NCBI GenBank assembly: GCA_958295855.1
Contig: OY282383.1
Coordinates: 1,778,481-1,842,480 of the forward strand
Source: an uncultured Poribacteria bacterium
GTDB taxonomy: Bacteria; Poribacteria; WGA-4E; WGA-3G
Reading direction: 5' to 3'
DNA: 64,000 nt
In this document: positions 26,716 to 35,783 of the stretch, in pieces
Layout: every line of letters begins with the position of its first letter
How positions within the stretch are numbered: the first letter of the stretch is position 1
Notes under the pieces: generated by a model
Told to the model about the DNA's origin: nothing
What the model saw: the letters and a program-made list of their open reading frames with translations, nothing else
The model's database searches: none
Translations under genes and position numbers: made by a program

Positions 26716-27663
26716 GTGAGAGCGATTGTCACCAAACTCTTGCCCGATAAACGGCGCGAAAAAGTTGTCGTCTCGGAGTGGCCTGAACCTGCCGCGCCTG
26801 TTGATAATGAGGTGTTGTGTGAAGCGGTTTTCACGGGCTTAACAAACGGCACGGAGCGGAATCAGCTTATCGGCGGGAACTATGCCGCGTCTGATGAAAG
26901 GTTGCCGGCAGGCGGCGGTTACCAGAACGTCGGCCGTGTGATTGAAACCGGCCCTGCGGTAACCCAGCTGCAACTCGGCGACCTCATCTACGCCAGCAAG
27001 GACCACGTTGAAAGGTTCACGATTCCGGAGGATGGGTTACTGCTGAAATTGCCACCGGACATCAACCCCGCGGAGGCAGCCCTTTTCGGCATATCGGGTG
27101 TGGCGATGCACTGTTGCCGCCGCATCGATGCACGCATCGGCGAAAAGGTGCTTATTGTCGGGCAGGGGTGCATCGGCATGTTTGCCGCGCAGATTGCCTA
27201 TGCGATGGGCGCGCGCGTCACGGTATGCGATATTGAGGAATCTCGATTGGCACAGGCGCGCCAGCTTGGTGTCGCGGAACAAGTTATCAATACCAGCGGC
27301 GATAGTTGGGACGCTCAGCTCGAAGCGGGGACGTTTGATGCCGTTATGGACTTCGCAGGCGCTGGAGACATCATCACGCCGATGATACACGCTTGCAAAG
27401 TGCGTGGACGAGTACTCTTAGTGGCAGGCCGATTTGACGTAAACTACACCTTCAACGTCGGACAACACAAGGAGATTAGTATCCTTCAATGTAGCCACTT
27501 TACCCGCGATGATCTGGCAAACCTTTGCCGGCTCCTCCGTCAAAATTCAGTTAAAATTGCACCCCTTATCCGTCACCAGGTAAACGTTGACGACGCGCCA
27601 CAGATATACCGTTGGCTCCGCGATGAACCGATGCGCCTGCTAGGCACTGTATTTGAATGGTAA
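26716..27663 (+). CDS. zinc-type alcohol dehydrogenase-like (MDR) oxidoreductase
   Basis: A 315-residue medium-chain dehydrogenase/reductase. The N-terminal GroES-like part has TGLTNGTERNQL and GGGYQNVGRVIETG. The Rossmann part has VLIVGQGCIGMFAAQIAYAMGA with DIEESRL as the cofactor-binding acidic strand end, then MDFAGAG and GRVLLVAG. The usual catalytic zinc cysteine and structural zinc cysteines are not evident, so it may be a zinc-independent member acting on a sugar or polyol. The start is GTG, with AAGGAG eleven bases upstream. A Gfo/Idh/MocA gene follows on the same strand, a common pairing in sugar-oxidation loci. Confidence 0.82.
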   Translation: MRAIVTKLLPDKRREKVVVSEWPEPAAPVDNEVLCEAVFTGLTNGTERNQLIGGNYAASDERLPAGGGYQNVGRVIETGPAVTQLQLGDLIYASKDHVERFTIPEDGLLLKLPPDINPAEAALFGISGVAMHCCRRIDARIGEKVLIVGQGCIGMFAAQIAYAMGARVTVCDIEESRLAQARQLGVAEQVINTSGDSWDAQLEAGTFDAVMDFAGAGDIITPMIHACKVRGRVLLVAGRFDVNYTFNVGQHKEISILQCSHFTRDDLANLCRLLRQNSVKIAPLIRHQVNVDDAPQIYRWLRDEPMRLLGTVFEW

Positions 27664-27717
27664 ATAGAGATGTCTTCTTGTAGGCGGGCTCTCTGCGGCT
27701 GTAAGGGGCCAGGCTCT

Positions 27718-27743
27718 AATCCGTGTAATCCGCGATTCAGACA
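27718..27743 (+). repeat. fragment of the composite AATCCGCG repeat (copy D)
   Basis: A 26-base remnant containing GTGTAATCCGCGATTCAGAC sits directly ahead of the ribosome binding site of the next gene. Confidence 0.7.
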
Positions 27744-27760
27744 GTATTAGGAGAAAAATC

Positions 27761-28726
27761 ATGTCAAACGTAAGATTAGGCTTTATCGGCACAGGTGGCA
27801 ACATGAATCGTCACCTACGCGAATTAACCGAGATCGGTGGCACTCAATTCGTCGCCTTTTGTGATATTGTTGTCGAAAAGGCGGAGCAAGCTGTTAACAA
27901 GTATGGCGGCAAAGCCTACGCTGACTATAACCAGATGCTCGCATGCGAGGAATTAGATGCTGTCTATATCTCTATTCCGCCATTCGCACACGGTGCCCCG
28001 GAGAAAGCTGCCGTCGCTGCTGGGCTGCCGATGTTTGTCGAAAAGCCTGTCCACATGGATGCTGATGAGGCAAAAGAGATTGCGGCGCAAATTGAGGACA
28101 AGGGCATTATCACTGCTGCTGGTTATCAGGAACGCTATCTTGATATTATAGATAAGGCGCGGGAGCTGCTCGCCTCCCGGCGAGTCGGATTTTTTATGGG
28201 CTACTGGATGGGCGGCATGCCGGGCGGCTGGTGGCGCGACAAGTCAAAATCCGGCGGTCAGCTCATGGAGCAGACGACGCACGAATTTGATATGGCGCGT
28301 TATCTCTTCGGCGAGGTTAAAACCGTGTATGCCGTCGCCCGCTGCGATCTCATTCCCGATACGGATTACGATATTGAGGAGGCATCTGCTGTCTCTTTAC
28401 AATTTGAGAGCGGTGTGTTCGGTGTCATGTTTTCTGCGTGCTTCACGACCCATGGGATGCGGCGTTCTGGCCTAGACATCTTTTGTGCGGATGGTTCGCT
28501 GGAATACCATCTTCGTAAGGCGCTTGTGCTCTCCACAGCCGAAGGAACAACCACGTGGCGCCCGGAAAACAACTGCACGATTGCCATGGATAGCACTTTT
28601 ATTGAGGCAGTTCGCACCGGGGACGGCAGTGCAATCCGCTCTCCGTATGCAGATGCCGCCAAGTCTGCAATTTTGTCCATCGCGGCGAATCACTCCTTGG
28701 AAACAGGCGAACCTGTCCACCTATAG
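27761..28726 (+). CDS. Gfo/Idh/MocA family oxidoreductase
   Basis: A 321-residue NAD(P)-dependent oxidoreductase. The Rossmann motif GFIGTGGNMNRHL is at residues 7-19, with FCDIVVEKAEQ as the second strand end, VYISIPPFAHG, then FVEKPVHMDADEA with the conserved lysine. The C-terminal domain has GGQLMEQTTHEFDMARYLFG, with the histidine common in this family. TAGGAG lies eight bases before the ATG. It is the second member of the family here (the other is at 14077) and follows an MDR dehydrogenase 97 bases downstream. Substrate is unknown, probably a sugar or cyclitol. Confidence 0.88.
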   Translation: MSNVRLGFIGTGGNMNRHLRELTEIGGTQFVAFCDIVVEKAEQAVNKYGGKAYADYNQMLACEELDAVYISIPPFAHGAPEKAAVAAGLPMFVEKPVHMDADEAKEIAAQIEDKGIITAAGYQERYLDIIDKARELLASRRVGFFMGYWMGGMPGGWWRDKSKSGGQLMEQTTHEFDMARYLFGEVKTVYAVARCDLIPDTDYDIEEASAVSLQFESGVFGVMFSACFTTHGMRRSGLDIFCADGSLEYHLRKALVLSTAEGTTTWRPENNCTIAMDSTFIEAVRTGDGSAIRSPYADAAKSAILSIAANHSLETGEPVHL

Positions 28727-28779
28727 GGGAATTCGTTGTCAGTCTTCAGTCTTCAGTTAACTGACAACCATAAGAGAAA

Positions 28780-31083
28780 ATGACACAACAGATTAACCTC
28801 CCCATCACTGGGATGCACTGCGAAAACTGCGCAACTACCATCACGCGACATCTCAAAAAGATGGCAGGTATCCTTGCAGCAGATGTCAGCATCGCCACGG
28901 AACAGGCGGCTGTCACCTTCGATGCGGCAGCACTTAGTGAGGAATCCATCGTTAGCAAAATCCGAGAGCTCGGTTTTGACGTTGTTGATGCAGATACGGA
29001 AGCCGCTGCGCGTGCAGCGGAGCTCCAACGACAAAAGTTGCAATTCAGCGTTGGGTTGATTTTCACACTCCCCCTTTTTCTGATTAGTATGGGGAGGGAT
29101 ATGAATCTGATTGGTGAGTGGGCATCTGCACCCTGGGTGAACTGGCTGATGTTTAGCTTAGCCCTGCCGGTGCAGTTTTATGTCGGTTGGGATTACTATG
29201 TCGGTAGCGTTAAGGCATTACGCAATCGTTCTGCCAATATGGATGTGCTTGTTGCGATGGGTTCATCTGTGGCGTTTCTCTACAGCGTCGCTGTCACAGT
29301 ATCGCTTGTAGGGCTAGGTTCCCGTGCCTCAGCCCTGCCCCTCGGCACCCACGTCTATTTTGAAACAGCCGCTGTCATCATCACGCTGATTAAACTGGGA
29401 AAACTGCTGGAGGCACGCGCCAAGGGCAAAACGAGTGCCGCTCTGAAAAAATTGATGCGCCTCTCCCCGAAGACAGCGTGTCTTCTCAAAGATGGCGAAG
29501 AACAACACATTCCGGTTACGCAGGTAGCGGTAGGAGATTTGCTCCTTGTCCGCCCTGGCGAGAGCATGCCTGTTGATGGAATCGTGCGCGAAGGCACAAG
29601 TGCTGTAGACGAAAGCCTGTTCACCGGCGAAAGCTTGCCCGTAGACAAGGCAGCGGGTGACACCGTTGCCAGTGCAACAATTAACCAGAGTGGCATGCTC
29701 ACAATTGAGGCGGCGCGCGTCGGTTCAGAAACCGCCCTTGCCAGGCTCGTCCAGTTGGTACAGGCAACACAACGGAGCAAAGCCCCTATCCAACGTACCG
29801 CTGATGCAGTCGCAAGTGTATTTGTGCCGGTCGTTTTATGCATCGCCGTTGTGACGTTCCTCGTGTGGTGGTTTCTCATTGGCAGTGGGTTCACACCAGC
29901 GATGCTCAGGTTGGTGGCAGTACTTGTTATCGCGTGCCCGTGTGCATTGGGGCTTGCTACGCCGACGGCTATTATGGTAAGCACCGGCATCGGCGCGCAG
30001 CGAGGCATCCTCTTCCGCAATAGTGCATCACTGGAGCGCGCTGGCGCGTTATCCCGAATTGTCCTTGATAAAACAGGCACCTTAACGCAAGGCCAGCTCA
30101 ACCTCACTGACATCATCGTTAGCGATAACCTTGCAGGCGTGCTTTCCAAGGGCGCACCGGACAACGAAACCGCCCTGCTCCAACTCGCTGCCGCTGCAGA
30201 GCGCGGCAGCGAGCACCCCATCGGCAAAGCAATTGTCCGCGCCGCTGCCGAACGCGGGATTGACACCGTCGCGCCCACCGAGTTCACAGCCATCGCTGGG
30301 CACGGCATCACTGCACAATTCCGTGAAAATGCGGTAGGAGTAATCATAGGCAACCATACCTTAATGCAACAGCACGGAATTGCAACCAGCGAGCTCGCGA
30401 AACACGCGGAACGGTTGCAAACCGACGCGAAAACGGTGTTATGGGTGGCAATTGATGGGCATGCGAAAGGGCTTCTCGCTGTTGCAGATACAGTGAAACC
30501 AGAGGCAAAAGCAGCTGTCGGCGAACTCGGGCAGCTCGGATGCACAGTGACAATGATGACCGGGGACAACCGCGGCACTGCTGCTGCCATCGCCAAAGCT
30601 GTAGGGATTGACGATGTCATGGCAGAGCTCACACCTGAAGACAAAGCCGCTGCTGTGAAGGAATTACAGGCGGAAAGCAAAGGGCTCGTCGCCATGGTAG
30701 GGGACGGTATCAATGATGCCCCCGCGCTCGCGCAAGCGGATGTCGGCATGGCACTCGGCACAGGGACCGATATTGCCATGGAGACAGCGGATGTGACATT
30801 GATGCACGGTGTGCTGAGTACTATGCCAGAGGCTATCCGCTTAAGCCGGGCAACGATGCGCACCATCAAACAGAATCTCTTCTGGGCATTCTTTTACAAT
30901 GTGCTGTTAATTCCTATTGCGGCAGGTGTACTCTATCCGTTTTCGTCCTTGCCCTCAATGCTGCGCGAGTTGCACCCGATGCTTGCTGCGTTTGCAATGG
31001 CGTTTAGTAGTGTGTCGGTTGTGCTAAACAGTTTGCGGAATTCAGTTACCAGTGCCGCTCTCGGAGAGAATGAGAAGCGGTGA
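28780..31083 (+). CDS. copA: copper-translocating P1B-type ATPase
   Basis: A 767-residue heavy-metal P-type ATPase. One N-terminal HMA domain carries GMHCENC (metal-binding cysteines near residues 13 and 16). Membrane segments follow, then the actuator motif FTGESLP, the transmembrane metal site [12 protein letters not shown], the phosphorylation motif DKTGTLTQG, the SEHPIGKAI histidine-proline motif typical of P1B pumps, and the hinge [14 protein letters not shown]. The CPC motif plus a single HMA domain points to Cu(I) export, with silver also possible. No copper regulator or chaperone gene is adjacent. The ribosome binding site is weak (AAGAGAAA). Confidence 0.95.
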   Translation: MTQQINLPITGMHCENCATTITRHLKKMAGILAADVSIATEQAAVTFDAAALSEESIVSKIRELGFDVVDADTEAAARAAELQRQKLQFSVGLIFTLPLFLISMGRDMNLIGEWASAPWVNWLMFSLALPVQFYVGWDYYVGSVKALRNRSANMDVLVAMGSSVAFLYSVAVTVSLVGLGSRASALPLGTHVYFETAAVIITLIKLGKLLEARAKGKTSAALKKLMRLSPKTACLLKDGEEQHIPVTQVAVGDLLLVRPGESMPVDGIVREGTSAVDESLFTGESLPVDKAAGDTVASATINQSGMLTIEAARVGSETALARLVQLVQATQRSKAPIQRTADAVASVFVPVVLCIAVVTFLVWWFLIGSGFTPAMLRLVAVLVIACPCALGLATPTAIMVSTGIGAQRGILFRNSASLERAGALSRIVLDKTGTLTQGQLNLTDIIVSDNLAGVLSKGAPDNETALLQLAAAAERGSEHPIGKAIVRAAAERGIDTVAPTEFTAIAGHGITAQFRENAVGVIIGNHTLMQQHGIATSELAKHAERLQTDAKTVLWVAIDGHAKGLLAVADTVKPEAKAAVGELGQLGCTVTMMTGDNRGTAAAIAKAVGIDDVMAELTPEDKAAAVKELQAESKGLVAMVGDGINDAPALAQADVGMALGTGTDIAMETADVTLMHGVLSTMPEAIRLSRATMRTIKQNLFWAFFYNVLLIPIAAGVLYPFSSLPSMLRELHPMLAAFAMAFSSVSVVLNSLRNSVTSAALGENEKR

Positions 31084-31094
31084 ACCTAAATTGA

Positions 31095-31226
31095 ATCCCT
31101 CATGAAAAACGCGACATTGAACCTTGGGGAAGTCAAAATACATCTGTGAAAGTAAAGGAAGCCGCGGATGAAATTGTTCGCTGGAATGTGGACAGCATCG
31201 TCTCGGCGATGCGGGAGTTAGCGTGA
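31095..31226 (+). pseudogene. C-terminal gene remnant coupled to the 8xMP gene
   Basis: A 43-codon open stretch without a proper start, just after copA. It encodes DIEPWGSQNTSVKVKE then AADEIVRWNVDSIVSAMREL, which looks like a genuine protein C-terminus. Its TGA overlaps the GTG start of the next gene, the arrangement expected of a translationally coupled pair. I cannot identify the family. TIR-like proteins are known partners of 8xMP-type membrane proteins and would be a natural candidate, but that is inference. Confidence 0.4.
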
Positions 31227-31708
31227 ACATGGACAGAAAACATGAATTGCTTGAAATCTACAAACTCCATGCGGAACTCGCGGACAGCATCAGCAGGCAA
31301 CGGGGTACAGCAAACCGCTTCTATATGCTGGTTTTGTCTGGATTGTCGGTTCTTTTTTCCGCGCTCCTACAACGCCGAAATGGAGTGCCCCTCGGCTGGC
31401 TCATGATAGGCTTTGGCCTACTCGGCACACTTCTGGCAGCAGCATGGTATATTATCATTCGCTCTTACCGCCAGCTGAATTCCGGAAAGTTTGGAAAGTT
31501 TAAGGTACTACAAGAATTGGAAGAAAAACTCGCCTATCCATTTTTCACACGCGAATGGGAGCTGCTAAAGGAAGGTACTGATCGAAAAACCTATTCGGAA
31601 CTCACCATTGTCGAGACATTTGTACCGATTATCTTCTGTGTCTGTTTTGTAGGATTGTTGCTCATTGGAGTTGTTCTGTTGGTAACTGGTGCAGGCGGGG
31701 CACAATAA
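31223..31708 (+). CDS. 8xMP (RipA-type) small membrane protein
   Basis: A 161-residue membrane protein. The N-terminal helix LLEIYKLHAELADSISRQRG runs straight into NRFYMLVLSGLSVLFSALL, then a second segment GWLMIGFGLLGTLLAAAWYIIIRSY. After a cytosolic region, a C-terminal hydrophobic segment follows (FVPIIFCVCFVGLLLIGVVLL). This layout fits the putative octameric membrane protein family I recall as 8xMP/RipA, often found in defence-like neighbourhoods. The GTG start has GGGAG five bases upstream; an ATG two codons later is possible. Its upstream partner is reduced to a fragment. DUF262 and HNH genes follow. Confidence 0.65.
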   Translation: MNMDRKHELLEIYKLHAELADSISRQRGTANRFYMLVLSGLSVLFSALLQRRNGVPLGWLMIGFGLLGTLLAAAWYIIIRSYRQLNSGKFGKFKVLQELEEKLAYPFFTREWELLKEGTDRKTYSELTIVETFVPIIFCVCFVGLLLIGVVLLVTGAGGAQ

Positions 31709-31747
31709 AAATTACGCAAGTTAAGCAATAGTTAATTAGAATTAATT

Positions 31748-31776
31748 TGACGGTTTAATTTTGATATGGTATAATT
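31748..31776 (+). promoter_or_regulatory. sigma-70 promoter of the DUF262/HNH pair
   Basis: TTGACG and TATAAT are 17 bases apart. The expected start of transcription (about 31783) excludes an ATG at 31777 and supports the ATG at 31810. Confidence 0.8.
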
Positions 31777-31809
31777 TTGGCATATATCCGTTGCAGAAAG
31801 GATGACGAC

Positions 31810-33039
31810 ATGGCTAAAGCTGCACCAATTGTAAGGGAAGCGACTCGAGCACAGAGTGAAAATGTGGAGTCTATTGTTTTGCGATTGAATAACGGCCGGA
31901 TAGTCATTCCAGATTACCAACGGGATGCAGAGCAATGGGATCACAGGAAAGAATCGCTCTTCATAGAATCACTGCTGAATAATCTGACTACGCCAGCGTT
32001 CTTTTTCTCAGAGAATTACGAAACGGGCTCAATAGAAGTTGTTGATGGCCAACAACGGTTGAGTACAATACTGAAGTACGCGGAAGACCAATTTGAACTG
32101 ATGGCGAGTAGCGCAATTAACTATTTCTCTCCAGAAAGTGTCCACTACAGCGGGAAAAAGTTTTCGGAGTTACCAAAAACGCTTCAATATGTTTTTAACG
32201 ATTACCCACTTGCAATCATTTACCTTCCGCCGAGCCTCGAACTTTCAACTAAGCTTGAGATATTTCGGCGCATCAATGAAGGTGGGACACCTTTTACCGC
32301 GCAAGACATTCGCCTCTCCTATTACAGCGAATCCAAGTGCGTCTACTTCATTCGGATTGCCGGCATTTATGCTAAAACGCCTTCCGCGAGACGAATGGTA
32401 GATGCGGCTGCCGAAAAGGGCGTAGAGCATCCATGGGAAAAACATCCTGACGCGTGGGAACTCTGGAAAGATTGGTGGGAGGGCAAACATCGAGCGAAGG
32501 GGCAGACTCCCTCCGCAATGGTTTTGTGGTACCTCGTGTTCTTGCATAGAGAAAAGTTGAATCAACTCATCTCGGATCCAAATTCAATGAAGCATCTTCC
32601 GCTGGTATTTCACGGCTCAACAGAAGAGGCATTAGACATCTATTGTGCACAGTTGCAATTCACGGATACACAAGGCGGAACGCCTGTGTTTCCTACTTAT
32701 GGAAATGGGCTTGAAGCCGAATTCCAAAGTTTTGTCAAGTGGGTAGAGGCAATCCTTCGACGCGGCCTACCCGGGGTGAGTGTTGATAAATACAAGCAAA
32801 TGGCATTATTGATTGGGGCCGCAGTCGAATTGAAAATGGATATAGCTCAGTTGAGTCATGATGCGTGGGATGCAATCGCAGCGTTTATACGAACCCCGCG
32901 TTTGGCGGGCAACAAGTGGCTTGAAAAAGAAGGAGGATACCCCGAATCAAGAGGACGTTGGAAAGGTGACCGGGGCCAGAAGGCCCAATGCGATATGGCA
33001 AAACTCCTTTTGTCACGAATTGTGGAAAAATACCCTTGA
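31810..33039 (+). CDS. DUF262 (GmrSD N-terminal/ParB-like) protein
   Basis: A 409-residue protein. The N-terminal DUF262 domain has the family marks IVIPDYQRD (near residue 35), FIESLLNNLTTPAFFF, VVDGQQRLSTILKY and EIFRRINEGGTPFTAQDIRLS. DGQQR is the conserved signature of ParB/Srx-like NTP-hydrolysing domains. The DUF1524 nuclease half found in GmrSD type IV restriction enzymes is absent. Instead an HNH gene overlaps its 3' end in another frame. The start is set by AAAGGATG and by the promoter at 31748-31776. A defence role is likely by family and context. Confidence 0.85.
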   Translation: MAKAAPIVREATRAQSENVESIVLRLNNGRIVIPDYQRDAEQWDHRKESLFIESLLNNLTTPAFFFSENYETGSIEVVDGQQRLSTILKYAEDQFELMASSAINYFSPESVHYSGKKFSELPKTLQYVFNDYPLAIIYLPPSLELSTKLEIFRRINEGGTPFTAQDIRLSYYSESKCVYFIRIAGIYAKTPSARRMVDAAAEKGVEHPWEKHPDAWELWKDWWEGKHRAKGQTPSAMVLWYLVFLHREKLNQLISDPNSMKHLPLVFHGSTEEALDIYCAQLQFTDTQGGTPVFPTYGNGLEAEFQSFVKWVEAILRRGLPGVSVDKYKQMALLIGAAVELKMDIAQLSHDAWDAIAAFIRTPRLAGNKWLEKEGGYPESRGRWKGDRGQKAQCDMAKLLLSRIVEKYP

Positions 33040-33308
33040 ACACACTACCACCCAATCTTCCTCCATGCGATTCGCGGGCTCGTCATTTTCCAATACGATG
33101 GAAAGAATCGTATTTCCGTAGAAACTACGACGAGAACCGCGGCGGCTATGTTTGCCCGGACTGCAAGCGGGTTTTCTCTGGCACAGCAGGCTTCCGACAA
33201 CTTGATGCCGATCATATAATACCGTATTCACGAGGCGGATTAACTGAATGGGAAAACTTAACTTTGCTGTGCAAACCATGTAATGTCGCGAAGAGTGACA
33301 AGATGTAA
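32988..33308 (+). CDS. HNH endonuclease overlapping the DUF262 gene
   Basis: About 106 residues. The C-terminal half is a complete HNH domain: VCPDCKRVFSG, LDADHIIPYSRGG, WENLTLLCKPCNVAKSDK, that is CxxC, DxxH core, N, CxxC. The frame overlaps the end of the DUF262 gene by 52 bases if the ATG at 32988 is used; the true start is uncertain and could be internal. The pair would split between two chains the functions that GmrSD-type enzymes hold in one. The overlap suggests coupled translation. Confidence 0.7.
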   Translation: MRYGKTPFVTNCGKIPLNTLPPNLPPCDSRARHFPIRWKESYFRRNYDENRGGYVCPDCKRVFSGTAGFRQLDADHIIPYSRGGLTEWENLTLLCKPCNVAKSDKM

Positions 33309-33456
33309 CTCTTTTTAGTGTTGCCGCGCATGGGGGAATCACTGTAGAATTGCTCAATTGCAAGCGAGGTTTCAAAACAGGCAGAGCGAGCTAAAAGCCT
33401 CTGAGGGTGAAATTTCACCGGAGACCTACGTTGTTTTGTAGGGGTACGTCTCGTGC

Positions 33457-34479
33457 CTACCCTGTGTGCCTACGCTCCACAACCCCCAATACCTGTTCCA
33501 CCGTAATCCCATCAATCACTGCACAACTGCCAGCACCGCACCCCCCAGGATGCCGCCCCGGATGGCACGGATTACATCCCAACTCTATCCCACTCTGCAC
33601 AACGCAATGCTTCTCGCCATACGGACCGCTCCGGTAATGATTCGTTGAACCGAAGAGGGCAACCACCGGCGTATCCACAGCGGCAGCGATGTGCATCGGG
33701 CCCGTATCGTTGCCAATATACACATCGCATGCAGATATTAACGCCGCGAGGTGCCGCAAGTCCCCCGTTTTGACGAGAATTGGCGGAGTATCCATCAGGC
33801 CTGCAACCTTGTTTTGGAGTTCGCGTTCGTTCGGACCGGCGAAGAGCAAAATTGAAGCGTTCTGTTTTTTACATAAGGCACTCGCGAGGTGCGCGTAGTT
33901 CCGGGCATCCCACAACTTGTACGTCCAATTCCCTCCCGGGTGAATCCCGATTAATAATGACTCTGAACTTCTGGTGCGTCTCGCATAGCGAGGCACAAGA
34001 CTTCGTCCTACATCTGAAGAAGATGTGGTGAGAAAACGTTGCGCTTCATCCTGTTCTGATCCAGTTAGTTGTAAGTGAGGATGTGCATCCGTTGTGTTAA
34101 CGCCGTGTCTACGGAGGGTTTCCAGATATCGGGTGACAGCATGGAGCTCCCTATTGCCGCGCACCATGCCCCAATGTTCCGCGCCGATACACCGCGCTGT
34201 CAGGCTGTCCCGTAGATTCACAACCAGATGGAATTTTTCGCGCCGCAATGTTTTTATCAGTTTTACTCGGCCTTTCCACCCCGCGTGTTCGCCTCGATTG
34301 TCGTACACGAGTGTGGTGTCAAGTTGCGGTTCGTTGGCAAAGAGGTCGAACGCTCGCGTGCCAACGAGAAAGGTGATGTGTGCATCTGGGAAGTGTGTTC
34401 GTAGGGGTTGGATAACGGCAGTAGACAAGACTGCATCGCCAATAAAACTGAAACTGAATACGAGGATTTTTTTACGCAT
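33457..34479 (-). CDS. glycosyltransferase family 9 (heptosyltransferase-like)
   Basis: A 340-residue GT9 enzyme of the ADP-heptose:LPS heptosyltransferase type. It opens with ILVFSFSFIGDAVLSTAVIQPLR, in which the G-D pair is catalytic in the family. The donor-binding half has IGIHPGGNWTYKLW and YIGNDTGPMHIAAAVDTPVVALFGSTN, with cysteines in GCNPCHPGRHPGGCG. It is last of three glycosyltransferase genes on this strand, 65 bases after the GT1-like gene. The set probably builds a surface polysaccharide or lipopolysaccharide core; the actual sugar is not readable. Confidence 0.88.
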   Translation of the reverse strand: MRKKILVFSFSFIGDAVLSTAVIQPLRTHFPDAHITFLVGTRAFDLFANEPQLDTTLVYDNRGEHAGWKGRVKLIKTLRREKFHLVVNLRDSLTARCIGAEHWGMVRGNRELHAVTRYLETLRRHGVNTTDAHPHLQLTGSEQDEAQRFLTTSSSDVGRSLVPRYARRTRSSESLLIGIHPGGNWTYKLWDARNYAHLASALCKKQNASILLFAGPNERELQNKVAGLMDTPPILVKTGDLRHLAALISACDVYIGNDTGPMHIAAAVDTPVVALFGSTNHYRSGPYGEKHCVVQSGIELGCNPCHPGRHPGGCGAGSCAVIDGITVEQVLGVVERRHTG

Positions 34480-34544
34480 TTTGTGGGTAGAAGCCCCGCC
34501 CCTACAATTTGTAAGGCGCCCTAGGTGAGCACAGTTACCTGTCT

Positions 34545-35783
34545 CTACGGTTTAAAAGATTCAACGAAATCAATAGCTTTCGTCAAGCCGTCTTCTGTTT
34601 CCATCTGTTCTCCCAAAACCTGTGCCCGCGTAGTCATCGAGGGGGTTGCTAACACCTGCCGGATGCGCTTCGCCAAGCGTTCGGCGGTAAGGTTCCGGCG
34701 GTGCAGATGCCTCGGTGCAACGCCTAGGTGAGATAGGCGTTTTCCCCAATAGGGCTGGTCTGCGTGATGTGCTACGACAACAGAGGGGACTTTTGCACGA
34801 CATACTGACGCTGTTGTTCCAGCACCACCGTGATGCACAACGCAGCACCCTTGCTGAAACAACCACTGATGGGGGACATATTCTGTGCAAAATATATCCG
34901 GCAGTGTTGCTTGCGTGCCGAGTTGTCCCCACCCTGCTTGGATGATGGCGCGTTGGTTTGCTTTTCTGACGGCCTCAATTAAGATTTCGGTTGTCTCACG
35001 TCCATTTGAGCCCCCCATAGAGCCGAAGGAAATAATAACCGGTGGCGGTCCCTCTGCCAAAAAAGCGACCAGGGCAGGTGGTGGGGTATAAGAGGGCGAC
35101 GCAAGGTGCCATACCCCCGTGAATTTGTGATTCGGTGGAAAATCAGCTGGTGGGCAGAGCGTTGGAGATGCCGCAATGAGGTTCAGGTATGGCGAATACA
35201 TCCCATCTAATGCGACTGAAGCCCGTGGTTCTCCACCGACAGACATGATAAATTGATTAAAAAGTGCATCCACACTTAAGGTAAGGCGGAGCTGCACCAA
35301 TTTCCATACGATAGCGTTGAATGTGCGTCCCCAATTTGGGAACGGATAGGGCGCGACGTCGAGGGATTTGATGAAGCCTGGGCAATACGTTACGGTAATC
35401 CACGGTACACCGTTTCGAATCGCCGCCTCCTGTCCAGGAATGTCCACTGAATGGCAAATCGCCATATCAAACCCTTTCATTGCGCTCAAGCAATCCTGAT
35501 GCCACTTTTCACCGCGGCGCACAATCCCCTCTTCTACGATGAGCTGCAGCATCGCGAGCGGGTCGCGCTTTGGGATAATGGCATCCATCGCCGCGTGAAA
35601 TTCTGACAAATCGAAATCGACTCCTATCTCGTGGCATTCCGCACCGATCTCAAGAATCTTGTCTCTATAAAGTGTTGGTGCACAGACACGGACCTGATGC
35701 CCTCTGTCAAGCAAGCGTTCCGCTAATGCCAGGACCGGGTAGACATCTCCCGTTGTGCCCCACCCTACTACGACAATTTTCAT
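34545..35783 (-). CDS. glycosyltransferase, GT1/MGT type
   Basis: A 412-residue GT-B glycosyltransferase. The N-terminal acceptor domain starts KIVVVGWGTTGDVYPVLALAERL. The donor domain has VIISFGSMGG, QAGWGQLG, EYVPHQWLFQQGCCVVHHGG and AGTTASV, the HHGGAGTT pattern of UDP-sugar transferases such as sterol glucosyltransferases and macrolide transferases. The ATG overlaps the TGA of the upstream GT9 gene (ATGA), so the two are translationally coupled; this fixes the start, although 13 codons upstream are open. Confidence 0.86.
   Translation of the reverse strand: MKIVVVGWGTTGDVYPVLALAERLLDRGHQVRVCAPTLYRDKILEIGAECHEIGVDFDLSEFHAAMDAIIPKRDPLAMLQLIVEEGIVRRGEKWHQDCLSAMKGFDMAICHSVDIPGQEAAIRNGVPWITVTYCPGFIKSLDVAPYPFPNWGRTFNAIVWKLVQLRLTLSVDALFNQFIMSVGGEPRASVALDGMYSPYLNLIAASPTLCPPADFPPNHKFTGVWHLASPSYTPPPALVAFLAEGPPPVIISFGSMGGSNGRETTEILIEAVRKANQRAIIQAGWGQLGTQATLPDIFCTEYVPHQWLFQQGCCVVHHGGAGTTASVCRAKVPSVVVAHHADQPYWGKRLSHLGVAPRHLHRRNLTAERLAKRIRQVLATPSMTTRAQVLGEQMETEDGLTKAIDFVESFKP

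Noticed and set aside
29355..30869. Long open frame (504 codons) antisense to copA
   Set aside because: Its composition is serine/alanine/threonine-rich shadow of copA codons and it has no ribosome binding site or domain; copA itself is certain.
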